Assembly (NCBI GenBank): GCA_963665555.2 | Contig: OY762308.1 | Coordinates: 1,860,001-1,924,000 of the forward strand | DNA: 64,000 nt | Direction: 5' to 3' | Origin: CAXXXW01 sp963665555 | GTDB taxonomy: Bacteria; Pseudomonadota; Alphaproteobacteria; Thalassobaculales; Thalassobaculaceae | Part shown: positions 34,587-43,331 of the stretch, one piece after another | Position numbering within the stretch: position 1 is the first letter of the stretch | Layout: every line of letters begins with the position of its first letter | Notes under the pieces: model-generated | What the model was told of the DNA's origin: nothing | Databases searched by the model: none | What the model saw: the letters and a program-made list of their open reading frames with translations, nothing else | Translations under genes and position numbers: made by a program

Positions 34587-36074
34587 ATGGCGCCGGCCTA
34601 CGAGCACTATTTCCTCCAGGCCAGGACGGAGAGCGGCTGGGAGACGCTGGAGCGGCGCGGCGCGCCCGACGGGCTGCGCGCGGCGGCGCGGGCGCGGCTG
34701 GGGCCGGGCGCGGAGGCGGCGTGCCGGATCGTCGGCGCCGCCTACGACGAGGACGCCCGCGCCTGGACCTACGCGCAGGTGTTCCGCATCGACCGCCTCG
34801 CCCCCGGCGCGCCGGCCGCCCGGCCGTCCCCCCCGCGCGCGGCGGCTTCCCGCGTCCCGGCCGCGGCGGGCGCGACCGACATGCGGCTTGCCTATCTCGC
34901 GCTGGCGATGGGCGGCGCGATCGCCCTGCTGTCCTTCGGCATCCGCTCCGGTTTCGGCCTGTATCTCGGCCCGATCTCGCTGGAGCTCGGCCAGGGGCGC
35001 GAGACCTTCGCGCTGGCGCTGGCGATGCAGAACCTGGTGTGGGGCGTCACCCAGCCCTTCGCCGGCGCGCTGGCGGACCGGGTCGGCCCGTTCCGCTCGA
35101 TCGCGCTCGGCGCGGTGTTCTACGCCGCCGGCCTGCTCCTGATGTCGCAATCGGGCACGCCGGAGATGTTCCACCTGAGCGCCGGCCTGCTCATCGGGAT
35201 CGGCCTGTCGGGAACCTCGATCACTATCGTGCTCGGCGCGGTCGGCCAGTTGTTCCCGGCGGCGCGGCGGTCCTGGGCGCTCGGCGTGGTCGGCGCGGCG
35301 GGTTCGCTCGGCCAGTTCCTGGTGGTCCCGGCGACGCAGCAGCTGCTCGACGGCTTCGGCTGGAGCGGCGCGGCGGCGGTCACGGCGATCGCCGCGCTGG
35401 CGATGGCGCCGCTGGGGCTGGCCTTCCTGAAGGCGCGGCCCGTCGCGGCCGTCGCCGCCGGCCCGGAGCAGACCGTCCGGGCCGCGCTGGCGGAGGCCGC
35501 GCTGCATCCGAGCTTCTGGCTGCTGGTCGGCGGCTTCTTCGTCTGCGGCTTCCATGTGACCTTCATCGCCGTGCACCTGCCGTCCTACGTGTCCGACATC
35601 GGCCTTTCGCCGGAGACGGGGGCCTGGGCGCTCGGCATCGTCGGGCTGTTCAACGTGGTCGGCTCCTACATGGCGGGCGTGCTGGGCGGCCGGTTCCCGA
35701 AGAAATACCTGTTGAGCGCGCTCTACCTCGGCCGGGCCGTCCTGATGGCGGGCCTGCTGCTGCTGCCGGCGAGCGAGGCGGTGGTCTATGTCTTCGCGGC
35801 CCTGCTTGGGTTCGTGTGGCTCGGCGTGGTGCCGCTGACCTCGGGCCTGGTGGCCGACAATTACGGGCTGCGCCACATGAGCATGTTGTTCGGCATCGTC
35901 TTCCTCGGCCACCAGCTGGGCGGCTTCCTCGGCTCCTGGATGGGCGGCCTCGCGTTCGACCTGACGGGGGCCTACGACATCGTGTGGTGGATTTCGATCG
36001 TGCTGGCGCTGGCCTCGGCGGCGCTGCACTGGCCGATCCGCGCGCTGCCCCGGATGGCGGCGGCGCCGGCGTGA
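34587..36074 (+). CDS. MFS transporter with an extra N-terminal soluble domain
   Basis: This 495-residue protein starts with a soluble segment of about 75 residues (MAPAYEHYFLQARTESGWET and on) plus a Pro/Ala-rich linker. Twelve membrane segments follow from residue 99. The MFS part has the loop 2-3 motif GALADRVGPFRS and resembles the OFA/monocarboxylate type of carrier. The long start at 34587 has GGGAGCGGGCC upstream, while the internal ATG at 34881 would give a normal-sized carrier. The N-terminal segment has codon use like the rest and looks protein-like. The substrate is unknown. Confidence 0.8.
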   Translation: MAPAYEHYFLQARTESGWETLERRGAPDGLRAAARARLGPGAEAACRIVGAAYDEDARAWTYAQVFRIDRLAPGAPAARPSPPRAAASRVPAAAGATDMRLAYLALAMGGAIALLSFGIRSGFGLYLGPISLELGQGRETFALALAMQNLVWGVTQPFAGALADRVGPFRSIALGAVFYAAGLLLMSQSGTPEMFHLSAGLLIGIGLSGTSITIVLGAVGQLFPAARRSWALGVVGAAGSLGQFLVVPATQQLLDGFGWSGAAAVTAIAALAMAPLGLAFLKARPVAAVAAGPEQTVRAALAEAALHPSFWLLVGGFFVCGFHVTFIAVHLPSYVSDIGLSPETGAWALGIVGLFNVVGSYMAGVLGGRFPKKYLLSALYLGRAVLMAGLLLLPASEAVVYVFAALLGFVWLGVVPLTSGLVADNYGLRHMSMLFGIVFLGHQLGGFLGSWMGGLAFDLTGAYDIVWWISIVLALASAALHWPIRALPRMAAAPA

Positions 36075-36093
36075 GGGCGCGCCGCGCCCGGCC

Positions 36094-36687
36094 TCAGCCG
36101 TGGAGTTGCGCGAACCGGGCGAGGTAGCGCCGCCGCGCCTCCTCCGGCGGGCCGGCGCGCGGGACGATCCCGGCCCCGGCGCGCGGGCGGCCGAACAGGC
36201 GGCGCGCCTCGGCCTCGCCGAAGCCGGCGAGATGCGTCGCCTCCAGGAAGGCGGCCGCGCGGTCGGCCCGCTTTACGAGGTCGCGCGCCCGTTTCGGCGG
36301 AACCGCCGGCAGGCCGAAACGCAGGTGGATCGCCGCCTGCAGCCGCGCCTCGAAGGTTTTGTACTCGGCGCCGATGACGGCCTTGAACGGGCTGATCATG
36401 TCGCCGATCACGTATTCCGGCGCGTCGTGCAGCAGCGCCGCGAGGCGCCATTTCGCCGGCGCCGCGCCCGACGCCTCGACGACCAGGCGCTCGACCAGCA
36501 GCGAATGCTCCGCGACCGAAAACGCCCACTCCCCGCCGGTCTGCCCGTTCCAGCGCGCGACCCGCGAGAGGCCGTGCGCGATGTCCTCGATCTCGATGTC
36601 GAGCGGCGAGGGATCGAGCAGGTCGAGCCGGCGCCCGCTCAACATCCGCTGCCACGCCCGCGCCGGCTTCGCGTCCGCCGCCCGCAC
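36094..36687 (-). CDS. HD-domain phosphohydrolase
   Basis: This 197-residue protein is an HD hydrolase of the YfbR/HDDC type, acting on nucleotides or similar phosphates. The metal histidines lie in FSVAEHSLLVERL and LLHDAPEYVIGDM, with an acid residue in LVKRADRAA. It begins with GTG at 36687, with GGAGGGG upstream. The gap to the AbiEii-like toxin gene is only 4 bases, so the two are probably translated together. The DIEIEDIAHGLSRVARWNGQT N-terminus, cited here in part as IEDIAHGLSRVARW, is common in this family. Confidence 0.85.
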   Translation of the reverse strand: MRAADAKPARAWQRMLSGRRLDLLDPSPLDIEIEDIAHGLSRVARWNGQTGGEWAFSVAEHSLLVERLVVEASGAAPAKWRLAALLHDAPEYVIGDMISPFKAVIGAEYKTFEARLQAAIHLRFGLPAVPPKRARDLVKRADRAAAFLEATHLAGFGEAEARRLFGRPRAGAGIVPRAGPPEEARRRYLARFAQLHG

Positions 36688-36691
36688 CGCG

Positions 36692-37576
36692 TCACCCCTC
36701 CGGCGGCGGCGGGACGGCCCGCGCCGCGCGCGCGGCCGGCATCAGGAACCGCTCCAGCGCCGCCACCACTTCGGGGAGCGGGCCGGGATCGGAGGCGATG
36801 CGCTTGGCGAACGCGGCCCATTGCGCCCGTTTTTCGGAAGCGGTCGAGAATTCCGCGCTCAAACCCACGGGCGTTTCGTCCGGTATGGGCGTTCGGCGCC
36901 GCGCGAACGTCGCCGCGATCGCCCGAGCGAGACGCTCATCGTCCAATCCGCCCCACCTGTCCAGTGTCCACAGATCGAAGTAATCCTTCATGCGGGTATT
37001 TCCGAATCCTTGAAGAACGACCGCGTGGAATTTCTCCGAGACGACCGTTTCGGGCGCGTAGGCGCGTAGCCTCGGCGCCGGCAGATCGTCTAGCAACACA
37101 GGATAGTCGTGGATTCGAGCGGGCGGCACGGTGACGTCCCCGAACCCGACATCGACGCTTACGAGAATCCGGGCCGCATCGACAAATGCGTTCGTTCGGA
37201 CGCGCAGACCGCCGTATTCGCCGCCCGCGCGGATTTCGCCGATCCGGGCGCCGTCGGCGTCGAAGGCGATGCCGTCCCTTTCGTCCGTGTCCATTATCTC
37301 CCGAAACATGTCGAGCACAGTCGCGGATGTCGGATCGCCGTAGCCGAGAAGGTCGAGATCCTTCGTCGGACGGTGCGGCCGGTCGAACCAGACCGTCATC
37401 AACATAGCGCCCTTGAGCACGAAACGATCCGCGTGGCGCGAGCGGCCGAGCCGGTAAAGCAGCCTTTCGAGCGCGAACCGCGTCAAAACGCTTTGGAACT
37501 CCTGCCCATGCTTTCGGGAGAAGGCAAGGAGTCGCGCCCGCACGGACGCGGCGATGTTTTTGCGTTGCCTAGCCAT
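36692..37576 (-). CDS. AbiEii-type nucleotidyltransferase toxin
   Basis: This 294-residue protein belongs to the AbiEii/AbiGii toxin family, nucleotidyltransferase-like proteins that block growth by modifying tRNA or similar targets. The polymerase-beta motif is LKGAMLMTVWFDRPHRPTKDLDLLG, given here as KGAMLMT and TKDLDLLG. A DYFDLWTL helix and a YAPETVVSEKFHAVV segment follow, both typical. The ATG at 37576 overlaps the antitoxin gene by 8 bases. The DNA is less G+C-rich than its surroundings (about 36830-37560), a sign of transfer. Confidence 0.88.
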   Translation of the reverse strand: MARQRKNIAASVRARLLAFSRKHGQEFQSVLTRFALERLLYRLGRSRHADRFVLKGAMLMTVWFDRPHRPTKDLDLLGYGDPTSATVLDMFREIMDTDERDGIAFDADGARIGEIRAGGEYGGLRVRTNAFVDAARILVSVDVGFGDVTVPPARIHDYPVLLDDLPAPRLRAYAPETVVSEKFHAVVLQGFGNTRMKDYFDLWTLDRWGGLDDERLARAIAATFARRRTPIPDETPVGLSAEFSTASEKRAQWAAFAKRIASDPGPLPEVVAALERFLMPAARAARAVPPPPEG

Positions 37577-38186
37577 CGGCGACCAGCGCCTCGAGATAGG
37601 GGCGGGCGACGGTCCATACCCCTCCGGCCCGGACCCGCCGGGCGATCTCCGCCGGCGTGGCCTTGCGCTGGCGCAGCGCCTCGCGCATCCCTTCCAGGGC
37701 GATGTCCTGGCCGATCTTGTTGCGGTGGCGGAAACAGTCGGCGACCGTCTTGGCGACGCCGAAAACCCGCACCGGGACGCCCTCGATCTCCGCGACGCGA
37801 ACATCCTCCTCCAGGAACCTGTCGGCAAACCTGACGATCCGGACCGGCGGCCAGTCGAGGCGGGTCGCCCAGTCCCGATAACCGACCGCCATCCACACCG
37901 CGCGCGGAAGCTGGTCCGTAAGGTCGTGGTAGGACAGCGCGGAGACGAGGCAGACCACGCCGCGCGGCACCCGCTTGGCCGCCTCGGCCATCGTGTGGTG
38001 GAACTCCAGCGGCGCGTCGGGCAGCTGGTACAGGCCGCGGGCGAGGCGGACCACCTCCCCGTCGTCCACCATGCGGGCCAGCGTCGCCCCCGTGACGCCG
38101 GACCGGGCGAGTTCCGAGGGTCGGACGATCCCGTGCTCCCGCAGGAATTCGCGCGCCCGTTCGCGTTGGAAGCCGCCGTTCGGCAC
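37569..38186 (-). CDS. AbiEi-family antitoxin
   Basis: This 205-residue protein has an N-terminal winged-helix region (FLREHGIVRPSELARSGVTG) and the AbiEi core RGLYQLPD, VCLVSALSYHDLTDQLP and VFGVAKTVADCFRHRNKIG. AbiEi proteins neutralise AbiEii in a type IV system and repress their own promoter. It starts with GTG at 38186, with GAGG upstream, and overlaps the toxin gene. An AT-richer stretch upstream (38210-38240) could hold its promoter. Confidence 0.88.
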   Translation of the reverse strand: MPNGGFQRERAREFLREHGIVRPSELARSGVTGATLARMVDDGEVVRLARGLYQLPDAPLEFHHTMAEAAKRVPRGVVCLVSALSYHDLTDQLPRAVWMAVGYRDWATRLDWPPVRIVRFADRFLEEDVRVAEIEGVPVRVFGVAKTVADCFRHRNKIGQDIALEGMREALRQRKATPAEIARRVRAGGVWTVARPYLEALVADG

Positions 38187-38345
38187 GATACGAAACCTCG
38201 CAATCCAGAACCGGATTCAGAGATTTTATATCGCTCCGCGCCGCCCCCCGTCAACCCCGTTCGCGCCGGCGGGACGGGGCGCTTGACCGGCCCGGCGGAA
38301 ACGGGGAGTGTCCGGGAGCCGCAACCTCCGGGCAATCCCGAATCG

Positions 38346-39590
38346 ATGGACGCCACGGCCGAAACCCCCGGCGCCCCGCGCGCCGGAACGCAAGTCCGCG
38401 CCGATTTCATGGCGATCGGGCTGGTCGGCGTCGCCCATTTCTTCAGCCATTTCTACATCTACCTGCTGCCCCCGCTCTTCCCCTTCCTGAAGGCGGAGCT
38501 GGGCGTGTCCTACGCCGAACTCGGCCTGCTGATCGCGGTGTTCAGCGCGACGACCGGGCTGACGCAGGTGCCGTTCGGCTTCCTGGTGGACCGGCTGGGC
38601 GCGCGCGCGCTGCTCATCCTCGGCCTCGGCGTGGAGGGGCTGTGCTTCCTGCTGATGGGGTTCGCCGACGGGTTCTGGGCGCTGATGGCGCTGATGTTCG
38701 TCGCCGGCTGCGCCAACGGCGTCTACCACCCCGCCGACTACGCCATCCTCTCCTCCTCGGTGTCCGGCCGGCGCATGGGCCGGGCGTTCAGCCTGCACAC
38801 CTTCGCCGGCTACGCCGGATTCGCGGTGGCGGGGCCGGTCATCGTGTTCCTGCACCTGGCGATCGGGTGGCGTTACGGCCTTGTTGTCAGCGGCGCCGTC
38901 GGCATCGCGGCGATGGGGGCGCTGGCGGTCTTCGCCCGCTACCTCAGGCACGCGCCGCGCCGCGCGCCGGCCGGCGGGGCGGACGGGGAGGCGGCCGGGC
39001 GGGGCGGCGTCGCGCTGCTGCTTTCGCCGCCGATCCTGCTCTGCCTCGGCTTCTTCACGCTGCTTTCCCTCGGCTCGACCGGGATCGCCAGCTTCCTGAT
39101 CGTCGCGCTGGAGCAGCGCCACGGCACGGACGTGGAGGTCGCGGCGCTGGTGCTGTCGGCCTATCTCTGGGCCGGGGCGGCGGGCGTGCTGCTGGGCGGC
39201 TACGTGGCGGACCGCACGAAGCGCCACAACCTGGTCGCGGCGGTGTGTTTCCTCGGCACCGCGGCGATGGTGGCCGTCATCGGCGCCTTCGCGATGCATG
39301 TCGCGCTGCTGTTCGCGCTGATGACGCTGCAGGGGCTGATGCACGGGGTCATCATGCCGTCGCGCGACATGATCGTGCGTTCGGTGACGCCGGACGGCGC
39401 CTTCGGCAAGGTGTTCGGCTTCGTGACCTCCGGCTTCAGCATCGGCGGCGTCGTGGCGCCGCCGCTGTTCGGCTGGGTGCTCGACCGGGCCGACGCCTCC
39501 TGGCTGTTCTACGGCGTCGCCGCGATCATGCTGTGCTCGACGCTGACCGTCCTCACTTCGGGCCGTCGTCCCGCCGCCGCCGCCGGGTAG
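38346..39590 (+). CDS. MFS transporter
   Basis: This 414-residue carrier has twelve hydrophobic segments. The start of the first half shows HFFSHFYIYLLPPLFPFLK, and the loop 2-3 motif is GFLVDRLGARALLI. The second half has a matching YVADRTKRHNLVA. The FSHFY feature and overall pattern fit the fosmidomycin-resistance (Fsr)-like group, but the substrate is not known. The ATG at 38346 lacks a clear ribosome site, so a leaderless or weakly translated start is possible. It is divergent from AbiEi. Confidence 0.8.
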   Translation: MDATAETPGAPRAGTQVRADFMAIGLVGVAHFFSHFYIYLLPPLFPFLKAELGVSYAELGLLIAVFSATTGLTQVPFGFLVDRLGARALLILGLGVEGLCFLLMGFADGFWALMALMFVAGCANGVYHPADYAILSSSVSGRRMGRAFSLHTFAGYAGFAVAGPVIVFLHLAIGWRYGLVVSGAVGIAAMGALAVFARYLRHAPRRAPAGGADGEAAGRGGVALLLSPPILLCLGFFTLLSLGSTGIASFLIVALEQRHGTDVEVAALVLSAYLWAGAAGVLLGGYVADRTKRHNLVAAVCFLGTAAMVAVIGAFAMHVALLFALMTLQGLMHGVIMPSRDMIVRSVTPDGAFGKVFGFVTSGFSIGGVVAPPLFGWVLDRADASWLFYGVAAIMLCSTLTVLTSGRRPAAAAG

Positions 39591-39606
39591 GGGCGGGAGG
39601 CCCGCG

Positions 39607-40800
39607 ATGAAGGGCGGCGGAGCGGAGCCGGGGCCGGGCGCGCCCATCGGCCCGCGCCTCGGCCGGCGCGACGCGGTGCTGGCGGCGAACTACCTCAGCT
39701 CCTTCGCCATCGGCCTCGCGGTGGGCGGGATCGTCCCGTTCCTGTCGCTGGCGATGGAGCGGCGCGGGATCGACGAGACGCTGATCGGCGCCAACACGGC
39801 GGCCGGGTCGCTCGGCATCATCTGCCTCGCCCCCTTCGTGCCGGCGATCGTGCGCCGGTTCGGGCTGGCGGCGTCGGTGACGGGCGGCATCGTCCTGTCG
39901 GTCGCGGCCTTCCTGTGCATGGGGGCCTTCGACTCGCTGGCGGCGTGGTTCGTGCTGCGCCCGGTCGCCGCCGGAGGGACCGCCATCCACTGGATCGTCA
40001 GCGAGACCTGGATGAACGCGGTCTCCACGCGCCGCGACCGGGGCCGGATCATGGCGGTCTACGTGACCGCGATCGCCGGCGGGTTCGCGGCCGGCCCGGC
40101 CCTGTTGACGGTCACCGGCGTGGAGGGCTGGACGCCGTTCCTGGTCTTCGGGGGCTGCGTGTTGCTGTCGGCGATCCCGCTCGTGGTCGTCGCGCGTTAC
40201 GCGCCGGACCTTTCGATCCGGTCGATCGGGACGCCGGTGTTCCTCGCGCGCCACGCGCCGACGATCTGCGCCGCCGTCGTCGCGGCCGGGCTGTACGCCG
40301 GCGCCTGTTTCGCGTTCCTGCCGATCTACGGGCTGCGCAGCGGCCTGTCGGAGGCGGATTCGCTGCTGCCGCTGACGGCGTTCATGGCCGGCAACCTGGT
40401 CTTCCAGCTTCCGGTCGGCTGGCTGGCGGACCGGGTCGACCACCGTTCGCTGCTGCTGGGGTGCGCGGCGGTGGCGCTGGTCGCGCCGTTCCTCTTCCCG
40501 CTGGTCGTCGGGACGCTCTGGCCCATGGTCGCGGTGGCGACGGTGTGGGGCGGGGCGGCCTTCGCGCTCTACACCGTCGGCATCGTGATGCTGGGCGAGC
40601 GCTTCGAGGGCGGGGAGCTGATGGCCGCCAACGCCGCCTTCGTGACGACGCTGGAAATCGCCAATGTCGCCGGTCCGCTGGCGGCCGGCGCGTCGCTGCG
40701 GCTGTGGCCGCCGCACGGGATGATGGCGTTCCTCGTCTGCGTCGCGGCCGGTTTCGCCGCGATCACGGTCCTTCGCGGCCTGCGCCGCCGTTCCCGCTAG
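39607..40800 (+). CDS. MFS transporter (YcaD-like)
   Basis: This 397-residue twelve-segment carrier is in the YcaD/CynX-like range of MFS proteins. The conserved WIVSETWMNAVSTRRDRGRIMA stretch (here WIVSETWMNAV and RRDRGRIMAVY) is characteristic. The loop 8-9 motif is GWLADRVDHRSLL. The ATG at 39607 has GGGAGG upstream and is 16 bases from the preceding MFS gene, so the two are probably co-transcribed. The end overlaps convergent znuB by 38 bases. The substrate is unknown. Confidence 0.82.
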   Translation: MKGGGAEPGPGAPIGPRLGRRDAVLAANYLSSFAIGLAVGGIVPFLSLAMERRGIDETLIGANTAAGSLGIICLAPFVPAIVRRFGLAASVTGGIVLSVAAFLCMGAFDSLAAWFVLRPVAAGGTAIHWIVSETWMNAVSTRRDRGRIMAVYVTAIAGGFAAGPALLTVTGVEGWTPFLVFGGCVLLSAIPLVVVARYAPDLSIRSIGTPVFLARHAPTICAAVVAAGLYAGACFAFLPIYGLRSGLSEADSLLPLTAFMAGNLVFQLPVGWLADRVDHRSLLLGCAAVALVAPFLFPLVVGTLWPMVAVATVWGGAAFALYTVGIVMLGERFEGGELMAANAAFVTTLEIANVAGPLAAGASLRLWPPHGMMAFLVCVAAGFAAITVLRGLRRRSR

Positions 40801-41608
40801 GCCGGCCCTCGGCCCGCCGGCCGCCCGCCGCCGGGAGGGCGCGGCCGGCGGCGAACAGGACCAGCGCCGCGACGACGATCGACGGGCCGGCCGGCGTGTC
40901 GAACTCCGCCGAGGCCGTGAGGCCGCCGGCGACCGACGCGATCCCGAACGCCGCCGCCAGCGCCGCCATCCGCTCCGGCGTCGAGGCGAAGCGCCGCGCC
41001 GCCGCCGCCGGCACCAGCAGCAGCGCGACGATCAGCAGGACGCCGACGATCTCGATGCCGACGGCGACGATCCCCGCCATCAGCACCGCGAAGCAGAACC
41101 GCGCGCGGTCCGGCCGCAGCCCCTCGGCCGCCGCGAGGTCCGGGCTGATCGTCGCCGCCAGCAGCGGCCGCCAGATCCAGCACAGCACCGCCAGCGCCGC
41201 CCCGCCGCCGATCCAGATGCGCCACAGGTCGGTCCGGGAGACGGTCAGGATATCGCCGAGCAGCAGCGAGAGCAGGTCGAACCGCAGGTTCGGCAGGAAG
41301 GCCAGCACGACCAGGCCGAGCGCCAGCGCCCCGTGCGACAGCAGGCCGAGCACCGTGTCGGTCGGCAGCGTGTCGCGCCGTTCGAGCGTGTACATCGCCA
41401 GCGCCACCGCGCAGGCCGCCGCGAACACGCCGAGCGTCAGGTCGATACGGAGCAGGATCGCCAGCGCGACGCCGAGCAGGGTGGAGTGCGCGATCGTCTC
41501 GCCGAAATAGGCGAGCCGGCGCCAGACCACGAAACACCCGGCCGGCCCGGCCACCAGCGCCAGCCCGATCCCGGCCAGCACGGCGCGAACGAGGAAATCG
41601 TCGAGCAC
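40763..41608 (-). CDS. znuB: Zinc ABC transporter permease ZnuB
   Basis: This 281-residue inner-membrane permease imports Zn2+ with ZnuA and ZnuC. Eight or so membrane segments are seen, with the family motifs VVWRRLAYFGETIAHSTLLG near residue 28 and IEIVGVLLIVALLLVPAAAAR near residue 185, given here as AYFGETIAHS and LLIVALLLVPAAAA. It starts with GTG at 41608, 3 bases after the znuC stop. The C-terminal 13 codons run into the opposite MFS gene. The order znuC-znuB with divergent znuA is the usual enterobacterial arrangement. Confidence 0.92.
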   Translation of the reverse strand: MLDDFLVRAVLAGIGLALVAGPAGCFVVWRRLAYFGETIAHSTLLGVALAILLRIDLTLGVFAAACAVALAMYTLERRDTLPTDTVLGLLSHGALALGLVVLAFLPNLRFDLLSLLLGDILTVSRTDLWRIWIGGGAALAVLCWIWRPLLAATISPDLAAAEGLRPDRARFCFAVLMAGIVAVGIEIVGVLLIVALLLVPAAAARRFASTPERMAALAAAFGIASVAGGLTASAEFDTPAGPSIVVAALVLFAAGRALPAAGGRRAEGRPSGNGGAGREGP

Positions 41609-41611
41609 GCC

Positions 41612-42268
41612 TCAAGCCTCTCCGACGGCGGCCGGCGCATCGTCGTGCTCGTGCGGAACCAGGACGACCACATCGTCCGCCACGTTCGAAACGAGCCGGA
41701 TGTCGTGCGAGACCATGAGCACGCCGCAACCCAGTTCCTTGCGAATGTCGAGGATCAGCGCGTGCAGCCTGTCCTGCCCGGCGGTATCGACGCCCTGCAC
41801 CGGCTCGTCGAGCACCACCAGGTCGGGCCGCGCGACCAGCGAGCGGGCGAGCAGCAGGCGCTGGAACTCCCCGCCCGACAGCGAGGTCACCGGCGGGTCG
41901 CCCAGCCGGTCGAGGCCGACATCGGCCAGCGCCGCGTCGATCGCCGAGGCCGGGAAACGGCCGGTCAGCGTCATCGCCCGGCGCAGCGTCAGCGGCAGCG
42001 TCGGCGCGATCGCCAGCCTCTGCGGGCTGTAGCCCACCTTGAGGCGGGGCGCGCGCGCGACCGTCCCCTCGTCGTGCGGGACCAGGCCGAGGAGCGCCTT
42101 GACGGCGGTCGTCTTGCCGGCGCCGTTGGCGCCGATCAGGCAGACCAGCTGGCCGCGCTCGACCCGCAGGTCGACATGGCGCAGCAGCCATCGCCCGCCC
42201 CGCCTGACACCGAGGCCGCGTCCCTCGACGAGGAGTCCGTTCGCGGCGGGCGGGGATTCCGTTGTCAT
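41612..42268 (-). CDS. znuC: Zinc ABC transporter ATP-binding protein ZnuC
   Basis: This 218-residue ATPase has Walker A GANGAGKTT, a YSPQRLAI segment, the signature LSGGEFQRLLLARSL, Walker B LVVLDEPVQGVD and the switch His in VSHDIRLV. The GGEFQR and PVQGVD variants are typical of ZnuC. The ATG at 42268 lies just after a Zur-like box. It is divergent from znuA and followed by znuB. Confidence 0.93.
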   Translation of the reverse strand: MTTESPPAANGLLVEGRGLGVRRGGRWLLRHVDLRVERGQLVCLIGANGAGKTTAVKALLGLVPHDEGTVARAPRLKVGYSPQRLAIAPTLPLTLRRAMTLTGRFPASAIDAALADVGLDRLGDPPVTSLSGGEFQRLLLARSLVARPDLVVLDEPVQGVDTAGQDRLHALILDIRKELGCGVLMVSHDIRLVSNVADDVVVLVPHEHDDAPAAVGEA

Positions 42269-42272
42269 GGCG

Positions 42273-42289
42273 CTTGTGGCAATATAACC
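42273..42289. promoter_or_regulatory. Zur-like operator between znuC and znuA
   Basis: The 52-base gap between znuC and znuA holds an AT-rich element. On the minus strand it reads GGTTATATTGCCACAAG. It resembles the Zur consensus GTTATANTATCACAT at most positions. It sits where a zinc-bound repressor would block both genes. The match is from memory of the consensus. Confidence 0.45.
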
Positions 42290-42320
42290 GGCGAACCGAC
42301 CGGACAAGGAGATTCGGACC

Positions 42321-43331
42321 ATGCGCGCAACCGCGCGACTTTCGGCGGCGGCGTTCGCCTGCGCCTGGATGCTGTCCGGCCCGGCGTCCGCCGACGCGCC
42401 GGACGTCGTGGCGACGATCAAGCCGGCGCACTCGCTGGTTAGCGCCGTCATGGAGGGCGTGGGCAAGCCCGAACTGATAATGCGCGGCGCGGCGTCGCCG
42501 CACACCTTCGCCATGCGCCCGTCCCACGCCAGGGCGATCCAGAACGCGGACCTCGTCTTCTGGATCGATCCCAGGCTCGAAACCTCGCTGGCCGGCGCGA
42601 TCCGCGAACTCGCCGGCCCGCGCGCGGTCGGGCTGGCCGGCGCGCGCGGCGTGGTCTCGGCCCCGGCGCGCGAGGGCGGCGCCTTCGAGGCCCACGAACA
42701 CGACCGTGGACACGGCGACCGCGACGACGGCGGGCGCGAGGCCGCGCGCGAGGACGACGACGGCCACGACGACGACGACCGCGACCATGACGACGGGGAG
42801 CGCGTGCTGGCGGAGCACCTCGACCCGCATGTCTGGCTCGACCCCGTAAACGCGCGCGCGATGGTCCGCGCCATCGTCCGCGCGCTCTCGGAGGCCGATC
42901 CCGCCAACGCCGGCGCCTACGCCGCCAACGGCCGCGCGCTCGACGAACGGCTCCAGGCGCTGGTCCGGGAGGTCGCCGCCGAACTGGAGCCGTACCGGGG
43001 CAGGCCCTTCATCGTGCTCCACGACGCCTACCTGACTTTCGAGAGGCGTTTCGGCATGACCGCCGCCGGCTCGGTCTCGGTCAACCCGGAACGGGCGCCG
43101 GGGGCGCGGCGGATCGCCGAAATCCGCGAGAAAATCCGCGACGCGGACGTGAAATGCGCGTTTTCCGAGCCGCAATTCCCCTCGCGCCTGATCCATACCA
43201 TCGTCGAGGGCATGGACACGCGGATCGGCGTGCTCGACCCGCTGGGCGCGTTCCTGGAGGACGGGCCGGACCTCTATTTCGCGGTGATCCGCGGCCTCGT
43301 GGCGTCGTTCGGGGACTGCCTGCGGGACTGA
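42321..43331 (+). CDS. znuA: Zinc ABC transporter substrate-binding protein ZnuA
   Basis: This 336-residue periplasmic protein has a signal peptide (cleaved near residue 24). The zinc ligands include H37 (KPAHSLVS), H61 (ASPHTFAMRPS) and one in the HLDPHVWLDP motif (H166/H170). A His/Asp-rich loop at about residues 123-160 (for example DRGHGDRDDGG and DDDGHDDDDRDHDDG) is the charged flexible loop that characterises ZnuA. The ATG at 42321 has AAGGAG upstream. The last 58 bases overlap the convergent CDF exporter gene. Confidence 0.94.
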   Translation: MRATARLSAAAFACAWMLSGPASADAPDVVATIKPAHSLVSAVMEGVGKPELIMRGAASPHTFAMRPSHARAIQNADLVFWIDPRLETSLAGAIRELAGPRAVGLAGARGVVSAPAREGGAFEAHEHDRGHGDRDDGGREAAREDDDGHDDDDRDHDDGERVLAEHLDPHVWLDPVNARAMVRAIVRALSEADPANAGAYAANGRALDERLQALVREVAAELEPYRGRPFIVLHDAYLTFERRFGMTAAGSVSVNPERAPGARRIAEIREKIRDADVKCAFSEPQFPSRLIHTIVEGMDTRIGVLDPLGAFLEDGPDLYFAVIRGLVASFGDCLRD

